Source: an uncultured Erysipelotrichaceae bacterium (GTDB taxonomy: Bacteria > Bacillota_I > Bacilli_A > Erysipelotrichales > Erysipelotrichaceae). From it: a DNA stretch of 63,620 nt. The position numbers and the translations under genes were made by a program. The DNA lies in NCBI GenBank assembly GCA_902793635.1, contig CADBEA010000009.1, positions 1 through 63,620 on the forward strand, in the 5' to 3' direction. Position 1 is the stretch's first letter, and each line of letters begins with the position of its first letter. Under the pieces are notes generated by a model that made no database searches, was not told where the DNA came from, and worked only from the letters and a program-made list of their open reading frames with translations. Of this stretch, positions 17,148 through 25,288 are shown piece by piece.

Positions 17148-18433
17148 GCCGACACCTCCTTTACCAGGGCATCGATCTCTTCTTTGCTGTTGAGTTCGGT
17201 TGCACACCACAGGATGCCGTTTTCCACCGGCAGACCGCCGAGGATCCCCTTCTCATCCAGTCTGGCAAGCAGGCCTTCAGGATCGGCGCATTCGGTTACG
17301 AATTCATTGAAGAAATCCGCTTCGAAGCATCTCTTCAGACCGGATTTTTCGAGCTCGGCCGCCAGATAATGCGCTTTGGCATAGCACTGGGATGCGGCGT
17401 TCTTCATACCTTCCGGACCCATGGCTGCCAGATATACAGCAGCCGTCATGGCACAGAGGGCTTCGTTGGAGCAGATGTTGGAGGATGCCTTTTCACGGCG
17501 GATGTGCTGTTCACGGGCCTGCAAGGTCAGAACGAACGCTCTTCTTCCTTCCGTATCCTCGGTTTCACCAACGATACGGCCCGGCAGTTTGCGCATCATT
17601 TTGGTCGTGGCCGCCATAAAACCGAGGTACGGTCCGCCGAAGGACAGCGGCATGCCGAGCGGCTGGCCTTCACCGACCGCGATATCGACACCGCATTCCG
17701 CAGGTGTTTCAAGCAGGCACATCGCAAACGGCTCCATGCCGGCAATAACCTGCAGACCGAGGGCATGCGCCTTTTCGGCAATATCCTTCAGGTCTTCGAT
17801 AACACCGTAATAATTCGGCTGCTGCACATAGACGCAGCTGGCTTCGCTGTCAAGACCGCTGAGATCGGTCAGACCGTCTTTCAGCGGCAGAACGACGACT
17901 TCCTCGGAAGCCGCCCAGCTGTACGTACGGATGACTTTCAGGGTATCCGGATGAATACCGGCCGAGACAAATACCTTCTTTTTCTTCGGGGTGCGGCACA
18001 TACTGATGGCTTCGGCAGCCGCTACCGCTCCGTCATAAACGGATGCGTTGGCGACATCCATGCCGGTCAGTTCGCAGATCATCGTCTGATATTCAAAGAT
18101 GGACTGCAGGACACCCTGGGAAATCTCCGCCTGATACGGTGTATAGGCGGTAACGAATTCTTCTTTGTTGACGACGCTTTTCACAATGGCCGGAATATAG
18201 TGCCGGTAGGCGCCGGCACCGCGGAAAACAGAGTCATAGACTTTGTTTTTGCCGGCCAGGCGGCGCATCGTCCGGGCCGTTTCCAGTTCCGACATTCCTT
18301 TCGGAAGGTTAAGTTCTTTCTGCAGTTTCAGAGCTTCCGGAACATCCCGGTAAAGATCCTTCATGGAGGAAAAGCCGGCTTCTTTCAGCATTTCCTCCTG
18401 CTGCAGAACAGTTGAAGGAATATAGCCTCCCAT
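17144..18433 (-). CDS. gcvPA: Glycine dehydrogenase (decarboxylating) subunit 1
   Basis: A 429-residue GcvPA, beginning GGYIPSTVLQQEEMLKEAG, with typical blocks FRGAGAYRHYIPAIV, TAYTPYQAEISQG and GEGQPLGMPLSFGGPYLG. It lacks the PLP Lys, which lies on GcvPB, as expected for this subunit. The ATG is one base after the gcvH stop. Length normal. Confidence 0.95.
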   Translation of the reverse strand: MGGYIPSTVLQQEEMLKEAGFSSMKDLYRDVPEALKLQKELNLPKGMSELETARTMRRLAGKNKVYDSVFRGAGAYRHYIPAIVKSVVNKEEFVTAYTPYQAEISQGVLQSIFEYQTMICELTGMDVANASVYDGAVAAAEAISMCRTPKKKKVFVSAGIHPDTLKVIRTYSWAASEEVVVLPLKDGLTDLSGLDSEASCVYVQQPNYYGVIEDLKDIAEKAHALGLQVIAGMEPFAMCLLETPAECGVDIAVGEGQPLGMPLSFGGPYLGFMAATTKMMRKLPGRIVGETEDTEGRRAFVLTLQAREQHIRREKASSNICSNEALCAMTAAVYLAAMGPEGMKNAASQCYAKAHYLAAELEKSGLKRCFEADFFNEFVTECADPEGLLARLDEKGILGGLPVENGILWCATELNSKEEIDALVKEVSA

Positions 18434-18434
18434 C

Positions 18435-18818
18435 TCAGTGTTCCTCTTCAGCGCAGAATTTATCGTATGCTTCAGCATCCAGCAGTTCTTCCGGGCAGCT
18501 GACATCGCTCAGCCGGAACAGCCAGGCGCCATACGGATCTTCGTTGATCTTTTCCGGGCTGTCGAGCAGTTCTTCGTTGACTTCCGTGACGGTGCCGCTG
18601 ACCGGTGCGTAGACATCGGAAACGGCCTTGACGGATTCGACGTCACAGATCGTCTCGCCCTGGACAGCTTCCGTGCCGACTTCCGGCAGATTGACGAAAA
18701 CCAGATCGCCAAGGGCGTCCTGAGCGAAATCACTCAGACCGACTTCACATTCTGTTTCAGATGTGAAACGGACCCATTCATGGGTTTTTGCATACTTCAG
18801 TTCTTTTGGTGTGTTCAT
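18435..18818 (-). CDS. gcvH: Glycine cleavage system H protein
   Basis: A 127-residue lipoyl carrier. The lipoyl Lys is in CDVESVKAVSDVYAPVSG (about residue 63), and the C-terminal block NEDPYGAWLFRL is typical. It moves the aminomethyl group between the P, T and L proteins. Three bases separate it from gcvT; the ribosome binding site overlaps the gcvT end (GGGAGAAA). Confidence 0.96.
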   Translation of the reverse strand: MNTPKELKYAKTHEWVRFTSETECEVGLSDFAQDALGDLVFVNLPEVGTEAVQGETICDVESVKAVSDVYAPVSGTVTEVNEELLDSPEKINEDPYGAWLFRLSDVSCPEELLDAEAYDKFCAEEEH

Positions 18819-18821
18819 TTT

Positions 18822-19877
18822 TTATTTCTCCCTTTTATAAAACGGTAATGTTACAACCTTTCCTTCAATTCTTCTGCCGCGCACGTCAACTGTTACCGGC
18901 GTGCCGGGTTCATATGCTTCATCGACCAGCGCCATGGCATAGGCGCCTTTCAGATACGGGCAGTGGGTGCCGGACGTCGTATGACCGATCAGCCGGTCTT
19001 CCTGATAGACATCGCAATGTTCTCTGGCAATGCCGCGGCCGGTGATCTGAATGCCGATTCGGTGGCGGTTCTTCCTCGCGGCCATGGCGTCTCTGCCGAT
19101 AAAGTCCTTGTTCATCTTCACACCGAAATCCAGCCCTGTTTCCAGCGGACTCACGGTTTCGTCCATTTCATGGCCGTACAGCGGCATGGACGCTTCCAGA
19201 CGCAATGTGTCACGGGCACCAAGTCCGCACGGGATGACTCTTTCATCCTTCAGCAGCTCACGCCACAGTTCAACAGCATCTTCCGGTTTGCAGTAAATTT
19301 CAAAGCCGTATTCACCGGTATAGCCGGTCTGGGAAACGATCACTTCTTTGCCAAGGATCGTCGTGTTGATGAAACTGTAGTATTTCTGCGGCAGTTCTGT
19401 GTATTTGCCAAGCACTTCGCCGGACAGCGGTCCCTGCAGAGCCAACTGGGCATATTCATCCGAGACATCGGCGAATTCCACTTCACCGAACAGATGCTCT
19501 TTGATCCAGGCGACATCCTTATGACGGTTGGATGCGTTGACAACGACAAAGAAATCTTCTTCACCCATGCGGTAAACGATCAGATCGTCCACACAGCCGC
19601 CGTCTTCATAGCACATGACACCATAGCGGACCCGGCCGTTTTTCAGATTCGTGTAGTCATTGGTGAAAATGTAGTTCAGGTTGGCCAGGGCATCTTTGCC
19701 GCGGAAGGTCACTTCACCCATGTGCGATACGTCAAACAGACCGACGCCTTCCCGTACCGCCATGTGCTCTTTGATCACTCCCGTCGGATACTGGACAGGC
19801 AAAAAATAACCGGCAAAATCGACGATTCTGCCATCCAGTGCGAGATGTTCCTCATAAAGAGGGGTTTTGTTAGTCAT
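18822..19877 (-). CDS. gcvT: Glycine cleavage system T protein (aminomethyltransferase)
   Basis: A 351-residue enzyme that transfers the one-carbon unit from H protein to tetrahydrofolate and releases ammonia. Family blocks LFDVSHMGEV (about 47-56), GQTGYTGEYG-type (SQTGYTGEYGFEIY, about 185-198) and the C-terminal barrel with GHTTSGTHCPYL (Cys where most have Ser/Phe) are seen. It is the first gene of the six-gene operon, with GGAGG ten bases before the ATG. A TACAAT box lies about 65 bases upstream; no glycine riboswitch was found in the leader. Confidence 0.95.
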   Translation of the reverse strand: MTNKTPLYEEHLALDGRIVDFAGYFLPVQYPTGVIKEHMAVREGVGLFDVSHMGEVTFRGKDALANLNYIFTNDYTNLKNGRVRYGVMCYEDGGCVDDLIVYRMGEEDFFVVVNASNRHKDVAWIKEHLFGEVEFADVSDEYAQLALQGPLSGEVLGKYTELPQKYYSFINTTILGKEVIVSQTGYTGEYGFEIYCKPEDAVELWRELLKDERVIPCGLGARDTLRLEASMPLYGHEMDETVSPLETGLDFGVKMNKDFIGRDAMAARKNRHRIGIQITGRGIAREHCDVYQEDRLIGHTTSGTHCPYLKGAYAMALVDEAYEPGTPVTVDVRGRRIEGKVVTLPFYKREK

Positions 19878-20041
19878 ATCGAATTATCCTCCGAAAAACC
19901 AGAAATGATTTTCTTCACTAACATTGTACCGTAATTTACTGCTTTCGGCAGAAAATCTCTTTCTTTTCATCATTTTCCGGGCATGTGGGAGTTCTCTTCG
20001 CCGATTATCCTCTACAATAACTCTCAGAAAGGAAAACGCCC

Positions 20042-20734
20042 ATGAAACTGAAGGCACTGAAAGCAGCTTTTCCATATACCATTCCGATCTTCGCGGGATT
20101 CTGGTTTCTCGCCCTTGCCTACGGTATCTACATGAACGTGTCCGGCTTCAGTTTCTGGTATCCGTTCCTGATGAGCATCACGATCTTCGGCGGTTCGCTG
20201 GAGTTTGTCGCTGTCAGTATGCTGCTGGCTCCGTTTGCGCCGCTGCAGACATTCATCATGGCTCTTCTGGTACAGGCAAGACACCTGTTCTACGGCATCT
20301 CCATGCTGGACAAATATAAAAACATGGGCTGGAAGAAGTTCTATCTGATCTTCGCCATGTGTGACGAATCCTTCTCGATCAATTACACAGCCGAGATTCC
20401 CGAGGATGTTGACCGCGGCTGGTTCTATTTCTGGGTTTCCCTGCTCAATCAGTCCTACTGGGTCAGCGGTGCCCTGATCGGCGGTCTGACCGGCTCTCTG
20501 CTGAAGTTCAATACCGCAGGTCTCGACTTCGTCATGACGGCGATGTTCGTTGTCATTTTCATGGAACAGTGGATGAAGCAGAAAAAACATCATACCGGCC
20601 TGATCGGCATCGGCTGTACGGCACTGTGTCTGTATTTCTTCGGCAGCACATCTTTCATGGTGCCGGCCATGATCCTGATCATTGTCATTCTGCTTGCCTT
20701 CCGCAAACCGCTGGAAGAAGGAGGTCTGCAATGA
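20042..20734 (+). CDS. azlC: Branched-chain amino acid exporter, large subunit (AzlC)
   Basis: A 230-residue membrane protein with about six helices, matching Azl[21 protein letters not shown] at the start, [24 protein letters not shown] (about 79-90) and CDESFSINY. With AzlD it exports branched-chain amino acids or analogues. GAAAGG lies ten bases before the ATG, and a TACAAT box is about 25 bases upstream. It diverges from the gcv operon. Confidence 0.92.
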   Translation: MKLKALKAAFPYTIPIFAGFWFLALAYGIYMNVSGFSFWYPFLMSITIFGGSLEFVAVSMLLAPFAPLQTFIMALLVQARHLFYGISMLDKYKNMGWKKFYLIFAMCDESFSINYTAEIPEDVDRGWFYFWVSLLNQSYWVSGALIGGLTGSLLKFNTAGLDFVMTAMFVVIFMEQWMKQKKHHTGLIGIGCTALCLYFFGSTSFMVPAMILIIVILLAFRKPLEEGGLQ

Positions 20735-21066
20735 GCCCGATGACCTTACCGCAGCAGATCATGACGATCGCCCTCTGTGTCATTGCGACGATGCTGACAA
20801 GATTCCTGCCCTTCCTTGTCTTTTCGGGAAAAAAGGAAACGCCGCAGACCGTCCAGTATCTCGGCAAAGCCCTGCCGCTGGCGGTATTCGGCATGCTGGT
20901 GGTGTACTGCCTGAAGAATGTGTCCTTTCTTTCCGGCAGCCATGGCATTCCCGAACTGGCCGCGATTGCTGTAACGATCCTGATTCACAAATGGAAACGG
21001 CAGATGCTGCTGTCAATTGCCGCCGGCACTGTCTGCTACATGTTCCTGATTCAGATCATCTTCTGA
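20731..21066 (+). CDS. azlD: Branched-chain amino acid exporter, small subunit (AzlD)
   Basis: A 111-residue membrane protein with four helices, typical of AzlD ([13 protein letters not shown] and [15 protein letters not shown]). It overlaps the azlC stop by 4 bases (ATGA) after a GGAGG inside azlC, so it is coupled. Length is normal. Confidence 0.92.
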   Translation: MSPMTLPQQIMTIALCVIATMLTRFLPFLVFSGKKETPQTVQYLGKALPLAVFGMLVVYCLKNVSFLSGSHGIPELAAIAVTILIHKWKRQMLLSIAAGTVCYMFLIQIIF

Positions 21067-21095
21067 GCAGAAAACATATACATAGTGAATAAACT

Positions 21096-21101
21096 TATAA
21101 T
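21096..21101 (+). promoter_or_regulatory. -10 box for the GG-leader peptide gene
   Basis: A perfect TATAAT, 41 bases before the ATG at 21143, with no good -35 hexamer at 16-18 bases upstream. This gives the small gene its own transcription start downstream of azlD. Confidence 0.5.
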
Positions 21102-21142
21102 ATCTGCGAAGGCATACAGCCGGAAGAAAGGATCATAATCAT

Positions 21143-21322
21143 ATGGAAGACAAAAAAATCAGAGATGAATCCCTTCTGGAAGTCAGCGGCGGAAAATGGA
21201 CCTTTGATACATTGACACCGGAAGAAAAGGAAAGATTCAATGAGGTAAGCACCGGTCTCACAAGAGAATGGGATTATATCTCATACAATGAATTCATTCA
21301 CGAAATGAACGCGAAATACTAG
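21143..21322 (+). CDS. Small double-glycine leader peptide (bacteriocin-like or signalling)
   Basis: A 59-residue ORF. Residues 1-17 look like a double-glycine leader: charged start and LLEVSGG ending in Gly-Gly at 16-17, the processing site used by C39-peptidase ABC exporters. The remaining 42 residues (from KWTFDTLT to the end) are acidic and aromatic with no Cys. A purine-rich ribosome binding site (GAAAGGA) precedes the ATG by ten bases; a TATAAT box is upstream and a strong terminator follows the stop. No exporter, peptidase or immunity gene is seen nearby in the window. It could be a bacteriocin precursor, a signalling peptide, or an unrelated small protein with a chance motif. Confidence 0.55.
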   Translation: MEDKKIRDESLLEVSGGKWTFDTLTPEEKERFNEVSTGLTREWDYISYNEFIHEMNAKY

Positions 21323-21343
21323 CAGACTGAAAAATCCGCAAAC

Positions 21344-21371
21344 AAAAAAGCCGAATGATTCGGCTTTTCTT
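21344..21371. terminator. Bidirectional terminator
   Basis: Stem AAAAGCCGAA / TTCGGCTTTT with a 3-base loop, with T-runs on both strands. It serves the GG-leader peptide on the plus strand and the carboxymuconolactone decarboxylase-like gene on the minus strand. Confidence 0.85.
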
Positions 21372-21388
21372 TATGCTTCAAAGATTTG

Positions 21389-22147
21389 TTATTTGACTTC
21401 TTCCGCTGCCTTATTGACAACCCGCAGAGCATTGAGGGTGCGCGGATAGCCGATATAAGGAACGTTGCGGGAAATGATCTTGACCAGCAGTTCCTTGTCA
21501 TTGCCAAGGCGCATATTGGCCGCGGTGTGGGAAGCCAGCTGCGGTTCGCAGCCGCCCTGGGCATACAGGAAGCAGAAGGTAACCAGTTCTCTCGTTTTGA
21601 GATCCAGACCTTTGCGGGTGTAGTAGTCACCGAAGCAGTTGGCAGCCAGCCATCTGTTGATATGTCTGGTGTCTTCCGGTCCGCTCTTCCAGAAGTCCTT
21701 CATATGATCGCCGAAGATTTCGACCTGGGCCTTTGTACCCTTTTCTCTTCTGTTTTCCGCTGTCGTCGTAGTACGCGGCTCGTCGGAAACCTTGACACCA
21801 CTCTCGGCGAAGACTTCGTTGCAGGCCTTCAGGAACGGGAAGACTCTGCCGATACCGAGATATGCGGTGGCCTGGTAGATCGTTTCCTTGATTTCCACCG
21901 GATCAACGTCGAAGTTGAGGGCGGCCTTGACCATGATGCGGAATTCATCGATGCCGCCGCATCCCAGCAATACAGCCAGAGTGCTCAGGAATGCAGTTCT
22001 GTCCTCCAGATCACACTGGCTGACGACTTCATCCATCGCAAAGTTGGCAAACAGTTCAAAGAATTCCGGATCGCTTTTTGCGAATGGTCCTTCTTCACTG
22101 TTTCTCATTTTTTCTCTGTAAGATTCTGCTTTTGGATTGATTGCCAT
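21389..22147 (-). CDS. Carboxymuconolactone decarboxylase (AhpD-like) family protein
   Basis: A 252-residue protein made of two CMD-type helical repeats (about 30-115 and 140-230). The second has the LKTRELVTFCFLYAQGGCEPQLASHTAAN block. In AhpD a CxxC pair is redox-active; here the pattern near the second repeat has only separated Cys, so peroxidase activity is doubtful. The ATG follows AAGGAGAAT. A TATAAT box lies just upstream, and the aldo/keto reductase gene is 53 bases further up on the same strand, so the two may be co-transcribed. Function not known. Confidence 0.8.
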   Translation of the reverse strand: MAINPKAESYREKMRNSEEGPFAKSDPEFFELFANFAMDEVVSQCDLEDRTAFLSTLAVLLGCGGIDEFRIMVKAALNFDVDPVEIKETIYQATAYLGIGRVFPFLKACNEVFAESGVKVSDEPRTTTTAENRREKGTKAQVEIFGDHMKDFWKSGPEDTRHINRWLAANCFGDYYTRKGLDLKTRELVTFCFLYAQGGCEPQLASHTAANMRLGNDKELLVKIISRNVPYIGYPRTLNALRVVNKAAEEVK

Positions 22148-22200
22148 GTTATTCTCCTTATTTCTCCTCAACTATTATACTCATTTGGATAAGTCTTTTT

Positions 22201-23322
22201 TTATTGTTTTTCAAATTCCGCCGCGACCTTTTCCAGCAGACTGCGGATCGGCAGATGCTGCGGGCACACGCTTTCACACATGCCGCATTTGACGCAGTCG
22301 GAAGCCTTGCCATGATTGCTGACGGCGCGCTCGTAATAGTGATTCACGTTCCAGTCACGCTTAATCTGGGCGGAATTGTAGCTGGCAAACAGATCGGGAA
22401 TGCGGATGTCCATCGGGCAGGTATTTTCCTCGACGCAGTAACGGCATGCCGTGCAGGGAATCATGTTCTTCGAATTGAATACTTCTGTGACCTTGCGGAC
22501 CGCATCCATTTCCTTTTCATTCAGCGGTTCGAAGTTTTCCATGAAGGAAACATTATCCTGCATCTGTTCGAAGGTGCTCATGCCGGAAAGAACGACACGA
22601 ATATTTTTGAATCCGGCCGCGAAACGGATGGCATAGCTGGCATTGGAGCCGCCGTTCAGTTCATCGAAGTACTTCTGGGCATCTTCGGGAAGATTGACCA
22701 GACTGCCGCCCTTGACCGGTTCCATGACCAGTACCGGTTTGTCATGCTTTTCGCATACCTCGTATACTCTGCGGGATTCGACGGATGCGCTGTCATAGTC
22801 CAGGTAGTTGAACTGGATCTGGACGATCTCGATCTGAGGATACTCGGTCAGGATCCTGTCGAGGACATCCGCCTTGTCATGGAAGGAAATGCCAACATGT
22901 TTTACCTTGCCTTCCTTTTTCAGTTCGAAGGCTGTTTCGTAAGCCCTGCATTTTTGGAATTTTTCAAAGATGTCGCTGTTCTGGGCATGCATCAGATAGA
23001 AATCGAAGTAATCCACGCCGCAGGCTTCCAGCTGAGTTTCAAGCAGCGGACGGATGTCTTCCTGTTTGTTGAAATAAGTTCCTGTCAGTTTGTTGGTCAG
23101 GATGTATCTGCTGCGGTCATACCGCGAAGTCAGGCATTCTCTGACGGCGATTTCGCTCTTGCCGCCGATGTAACCATGGGCAGTATCGAAATAGTTGAAA
23201 CCGTGGTCGATAAAGAAGTCGACCATTTTCTTTGTCTGTTCGTTATCGACTTCCTCATTCTTCATGGGAAGACGCATCATACCAAAACCAAACTTGCCAT
23301 TGATAAATTCAAATTGTTCCAT
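22201..23322 (-). CDS. Aldo/keto reductase with C-terminal 4Fe-4S domain
   Basis: A 373-residue protein. Residues about 1-270 are an aldo/keto reductase barrel (FGFGMMRLP, NYFDTAHGYIGGKSE with the catalytic Tyr, YILTNKL with the catalytic Lys). The C-terminus has ferredoxin-like Cys groups, CTACRYCVEENTCP and CVKCGMCESVCP, which bind one or two 4Fe-4S clusters. This architecture is common in anaerobic Firmicutes. The physiological substrate is unknown. The ribosome binding site is AAGGAGG. Confidence 0.9.
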   Translation of the reverse strand: MEQFEFINGKFGFGMMRLPMKNEEVDNEQTKKMVDFFIDHGFNYFDTAHGYIGGKSEIAVRECLTSRYDRSRYILTNKLTGTYFNKQEDIRPLLETQLEACGVDYFDFYLMHAQNSDIFEKFQKCRAYETAFELKKEGKVKHVGISFHDKADVLDRILTEYPQIEIVQIQFNYLDYDSASVESRRVYEVCEKHDKPVLVMEPVKGGSLVNLPEDAQKYFDELNGGSNASYAIRFAAGFKNIRVVLSGMSTFEQMQDNVSFMENFEPLNEKEMDAVRKVTEVFNSKNMIPCTACRYCVEENTCPMDIRIPDLFASYNSAQIKRDWNVNHYYERAVSNHGKASDCVKCGMCESVCPQHLPIRSLLEKVAAEFEKQ

Positions 23323-23382
23323 CTCATGTTCCTCCTTATTTCTATTTTACCGTATGCATTCCATTCCCGGCAAAGGTTCCTG

Positions 23383-23408
23383 AAATAAAAACCGGCATAA
23401 AGCCGGTT
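23383..23408 (-). terminator. Terminator of glnS
   Basis: Minus-strand stem AACCGGC / GCCGGTT with loop TTTAT, followed by TTTTATTT, 8 bases after the stop. Confidence 0.8.
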
Positions 23409-23415
23409 AGGAGTA

Positions 23416-25152
23416 TTACTTTTTGAAACCGTCACGCAGCGAGACGCTTCTGTTGAAGACAAGGTGATCAGCACTGCTGTCCTTGTTGTCGAGGCAGAAG
23501 AAGCCCACCCGCATGAACTGGAAGGTCGGTGCGTTGGTGCCGGTGCGGTTTTCCCGGGTGTCGAATTCTCTGGCGATATCAACCATTGAAGTTTCAACTT
23601 TGCAGTTTTTGAGAACTGTCAGGCTTTCCGGATTCATTGCCTCCAGGAAGTTCTTGTCCGGTCCGTCCGGATTCGGATCCGTGAACAGGTTGTCGTACAG
23701 ACGGACTTCGGCATCGACGCAGTTCTCGGAATCGACCCAGTGGATCGTCGCGCCTTTGACTTTACGGCCGTCAGCCGGATCACCGCCGCGGGAATCCGGA
23801 TCATATTCACAGAGCACTTCCGTAACCTTGCCGTTTTCATCCTTCACACAGCCGGTGCAGGTGACAAGATAGGCGCCTTTGAGACGTACTTCGTTGCCCG
23901 GATACATTCTCTTGTACTTCGGAATCGGTTCTTCCAGGAAGTCCTCTTCCTCGATCCAGAGATGACGGCTGAAGGTGATCTTATGCGTGCCCTGGGAAGG
24001 ATCAAGCGGATTGTTCTCCACTTCGAATGTTTCCGACTGTCCTTCCGGATAGTTGGTAACTGTCAGCTTGACCGGATGCAGAACCGCCATGGTTCTTTCC
24101 GCTGTGGCGTTGAGGTCGTCACGCAGGCATCTTTCCAGTTCCGCGAAAGCAATCGTATTGGTGCTCTTGGCAACGCCGATGGAATCGCAGAAGTTGCGGA
24201 TGGAACGGGCTGTATAGCCGCGGCGTCTGAGACCGCACAGCGTCGGCATACGGGGATCATCCCAGCCGGACACGTAACCTTCTTCGACCAGCTGTCTCAA
24301 CTTGCGCTTGGACATGACAGTATGGTCAATGCCGAGACGGGCGAATTCAATCTGACGCGGTTTGTGATACGGAATCGAAACATTCTCAACGACCCAGTTG
24401 TATAAAGGTCTGTGGTCTTCATATTCCAGCGAGCACAGGGAATGGGTAATGCCTTCCAGGGCATCCTGGATCGGATGCGCGAAGTCATACATCGGATAGA
24501 TGCACCATTTGGTTCCCTGACGGTGGTGGTTGATATAACGGATACGGTAGATAACCGGGTCACGCATGTTGAAGTTGCCGCTGGCCAGATCGATCTTGGC
24601 ACGCAGCGTCATCTTTCCTTCTTCCACTTCGCCGTTCTTCATCTTTTCGAACAGACGCAGGTTTTCTTCGATCGGCCGGTCACGGTACGGTGATCTGGCC
24701 GGTGTCGAAGTGTCGCCTCTGTATTCCCTGAACTGTTCCGGTGTCAGTTCACAGACATAGGCCAGTCCTTTTTTGATCAGTTCTACAGCAAATTCATAGT
24801 CCTGATCGAAATAATCGGAGCCGTAAAAGAATCTGTCGCCCCAGTCAAAACCGAGCCAGTGAATATCCTGCTGGATGGCATCGACATATTCGGTGTCTTC
24901 CTTGGCCGGATTGGTATCATCCATGCGCAGATTGCAGAGACCGTTGAACTTCTCAGCCATGCCGAAGTCAATGCACAGAGCCTTGCAGTGACCGATATGA
25001 AGATATCCGTTCGGCTCCGGCGGGAAACGGGTATGCACTGTCATACCTTCAAACTGTCCGCCCGGCGCAATGTCCTCTTCAATAAAATTGTAGATAAAGT
25101 TACGGTTCAGATTCACTTCATCCACAGCTATGTCTTTCTTTTCATCAGCCAT
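23416..25152 (-). CDS. glnS: Glutaminyl-tRNA synthetase
   Basis: A 578-residue class I synthetase. HIGH motif in GYLHIGHCKAL (residues 52-55), the KMSKS equivalent VMSKRK (around 275), and RFPPEPNGY that distinguishes GlnRS/GluRS. The C-terminal anticodon-binding beta-barrels are present. It makes Gln-tRNA directly, so this organism does not depend only on the GatCAB amidation route for glutamine. The start is the ATG after AAAGGAGAT; upstream codons in frame lack a ribosome binding site. The leader has a short palindrome at 25173-25190 but no T-box. Confidence 0.96.
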   Translation of the reverse strand: MADEKKDIAVDEVNLNRNFIYNFIEEDIAPGGQFEGMTVHTRFPPEPNGYLHIGHCKALCIDFGMAEKFNGLCNLRMDDTNPAKEDTEYVDAIQQDIHWLGFDWGDRFFYGSDYFDQDYEFAVELIKKGLAYVCELTPEQFREYRGDTSTPARSPYRDRPIEENLRLFEKMKNGEVEEGKMTLRAKIDLASGNFNMRDPVIYRIRYINHHRQGTKWCIYPMYDFAHPIQDALEGITHSLCSLEYEDHRPLYNWVVENVSIPYHKPRQIEFARLGIDHTVMSKRKLRQLVEEGYVSGWDDPRMPTLCGLRRRGYTARSIRNFCDSIGVAKSTNTIAFAELERCLRDDLNATAERTMAVLHPVKLTVTNYPEGQSETFEVENNPLDPSQGTHKITFSRHLWIEEEDFLEEPIPKYKRMYPGNEVRLKGAYLVTCTGCVKDENGKVTEVLCEYDPDSRGGDPADGRKVKGATIHWVDSENCVDAEVRLYDNLFTDPNPDGPDKNFLEAMNPESLTVLKNCKVETSMVDIAREFDTRENRTGTNAPTFQFMRVGFFCLDNKDSSADHLVFNRSVSLRDGFKK

Positions 25153-25172
25153 AGTTCTATCTCCTTTAAAAG

Positions 25173-25190
25173 CGGATACATGTGTATCCG
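25173..25190 (-). promoter_or_regulatory. Palindrome in the glnS leader
   Basis: A perfect 18-base palindrome (CGGATACA / TGTATCCG) lies about 20 bases before the glnS start and just before the ribosome binding site. It could be an operator or an RNA hairpin. It is followed by CTTTT only, too weak for a normal terminator. Confidence 0.4.
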
Positions 25191-25235
25191 TGATTACCCT
25201 ACAAGTATAACGCATCATGCTCATTTCAGTCACCT

Positions 25236-25288
25236 GCAAAAAACACCTGCTTTTCAGGATGACAATTCATTTCATCCCCGGCAGGTGT
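25236..25288 (-). terminator. Terminator of the GNAT fusion gene
   Basis: Minus-strand stem ACACCTGC / GCAGGTGT with a long loop, then TTTTTT. The 5' arm lies within the last codons of the gene. Confidence 0.65.

Noticed and set aside
19878-20041. Possible glycine riboswitch before gcvT (AACTCTCAG-like and GCGAAG-like pieces)
   Set aside because: The AACTCTCAG piece lies on the plus strand, in the azlC leader, while the GCGAAG piece is on the minus strand; the two do not form one aptamer in either direction, and the conserved core is missing.
25153-25235. T-box for glnS
   Set aside because: The leader is under 90 bases and lacks the GGTGGTACCGC motif.
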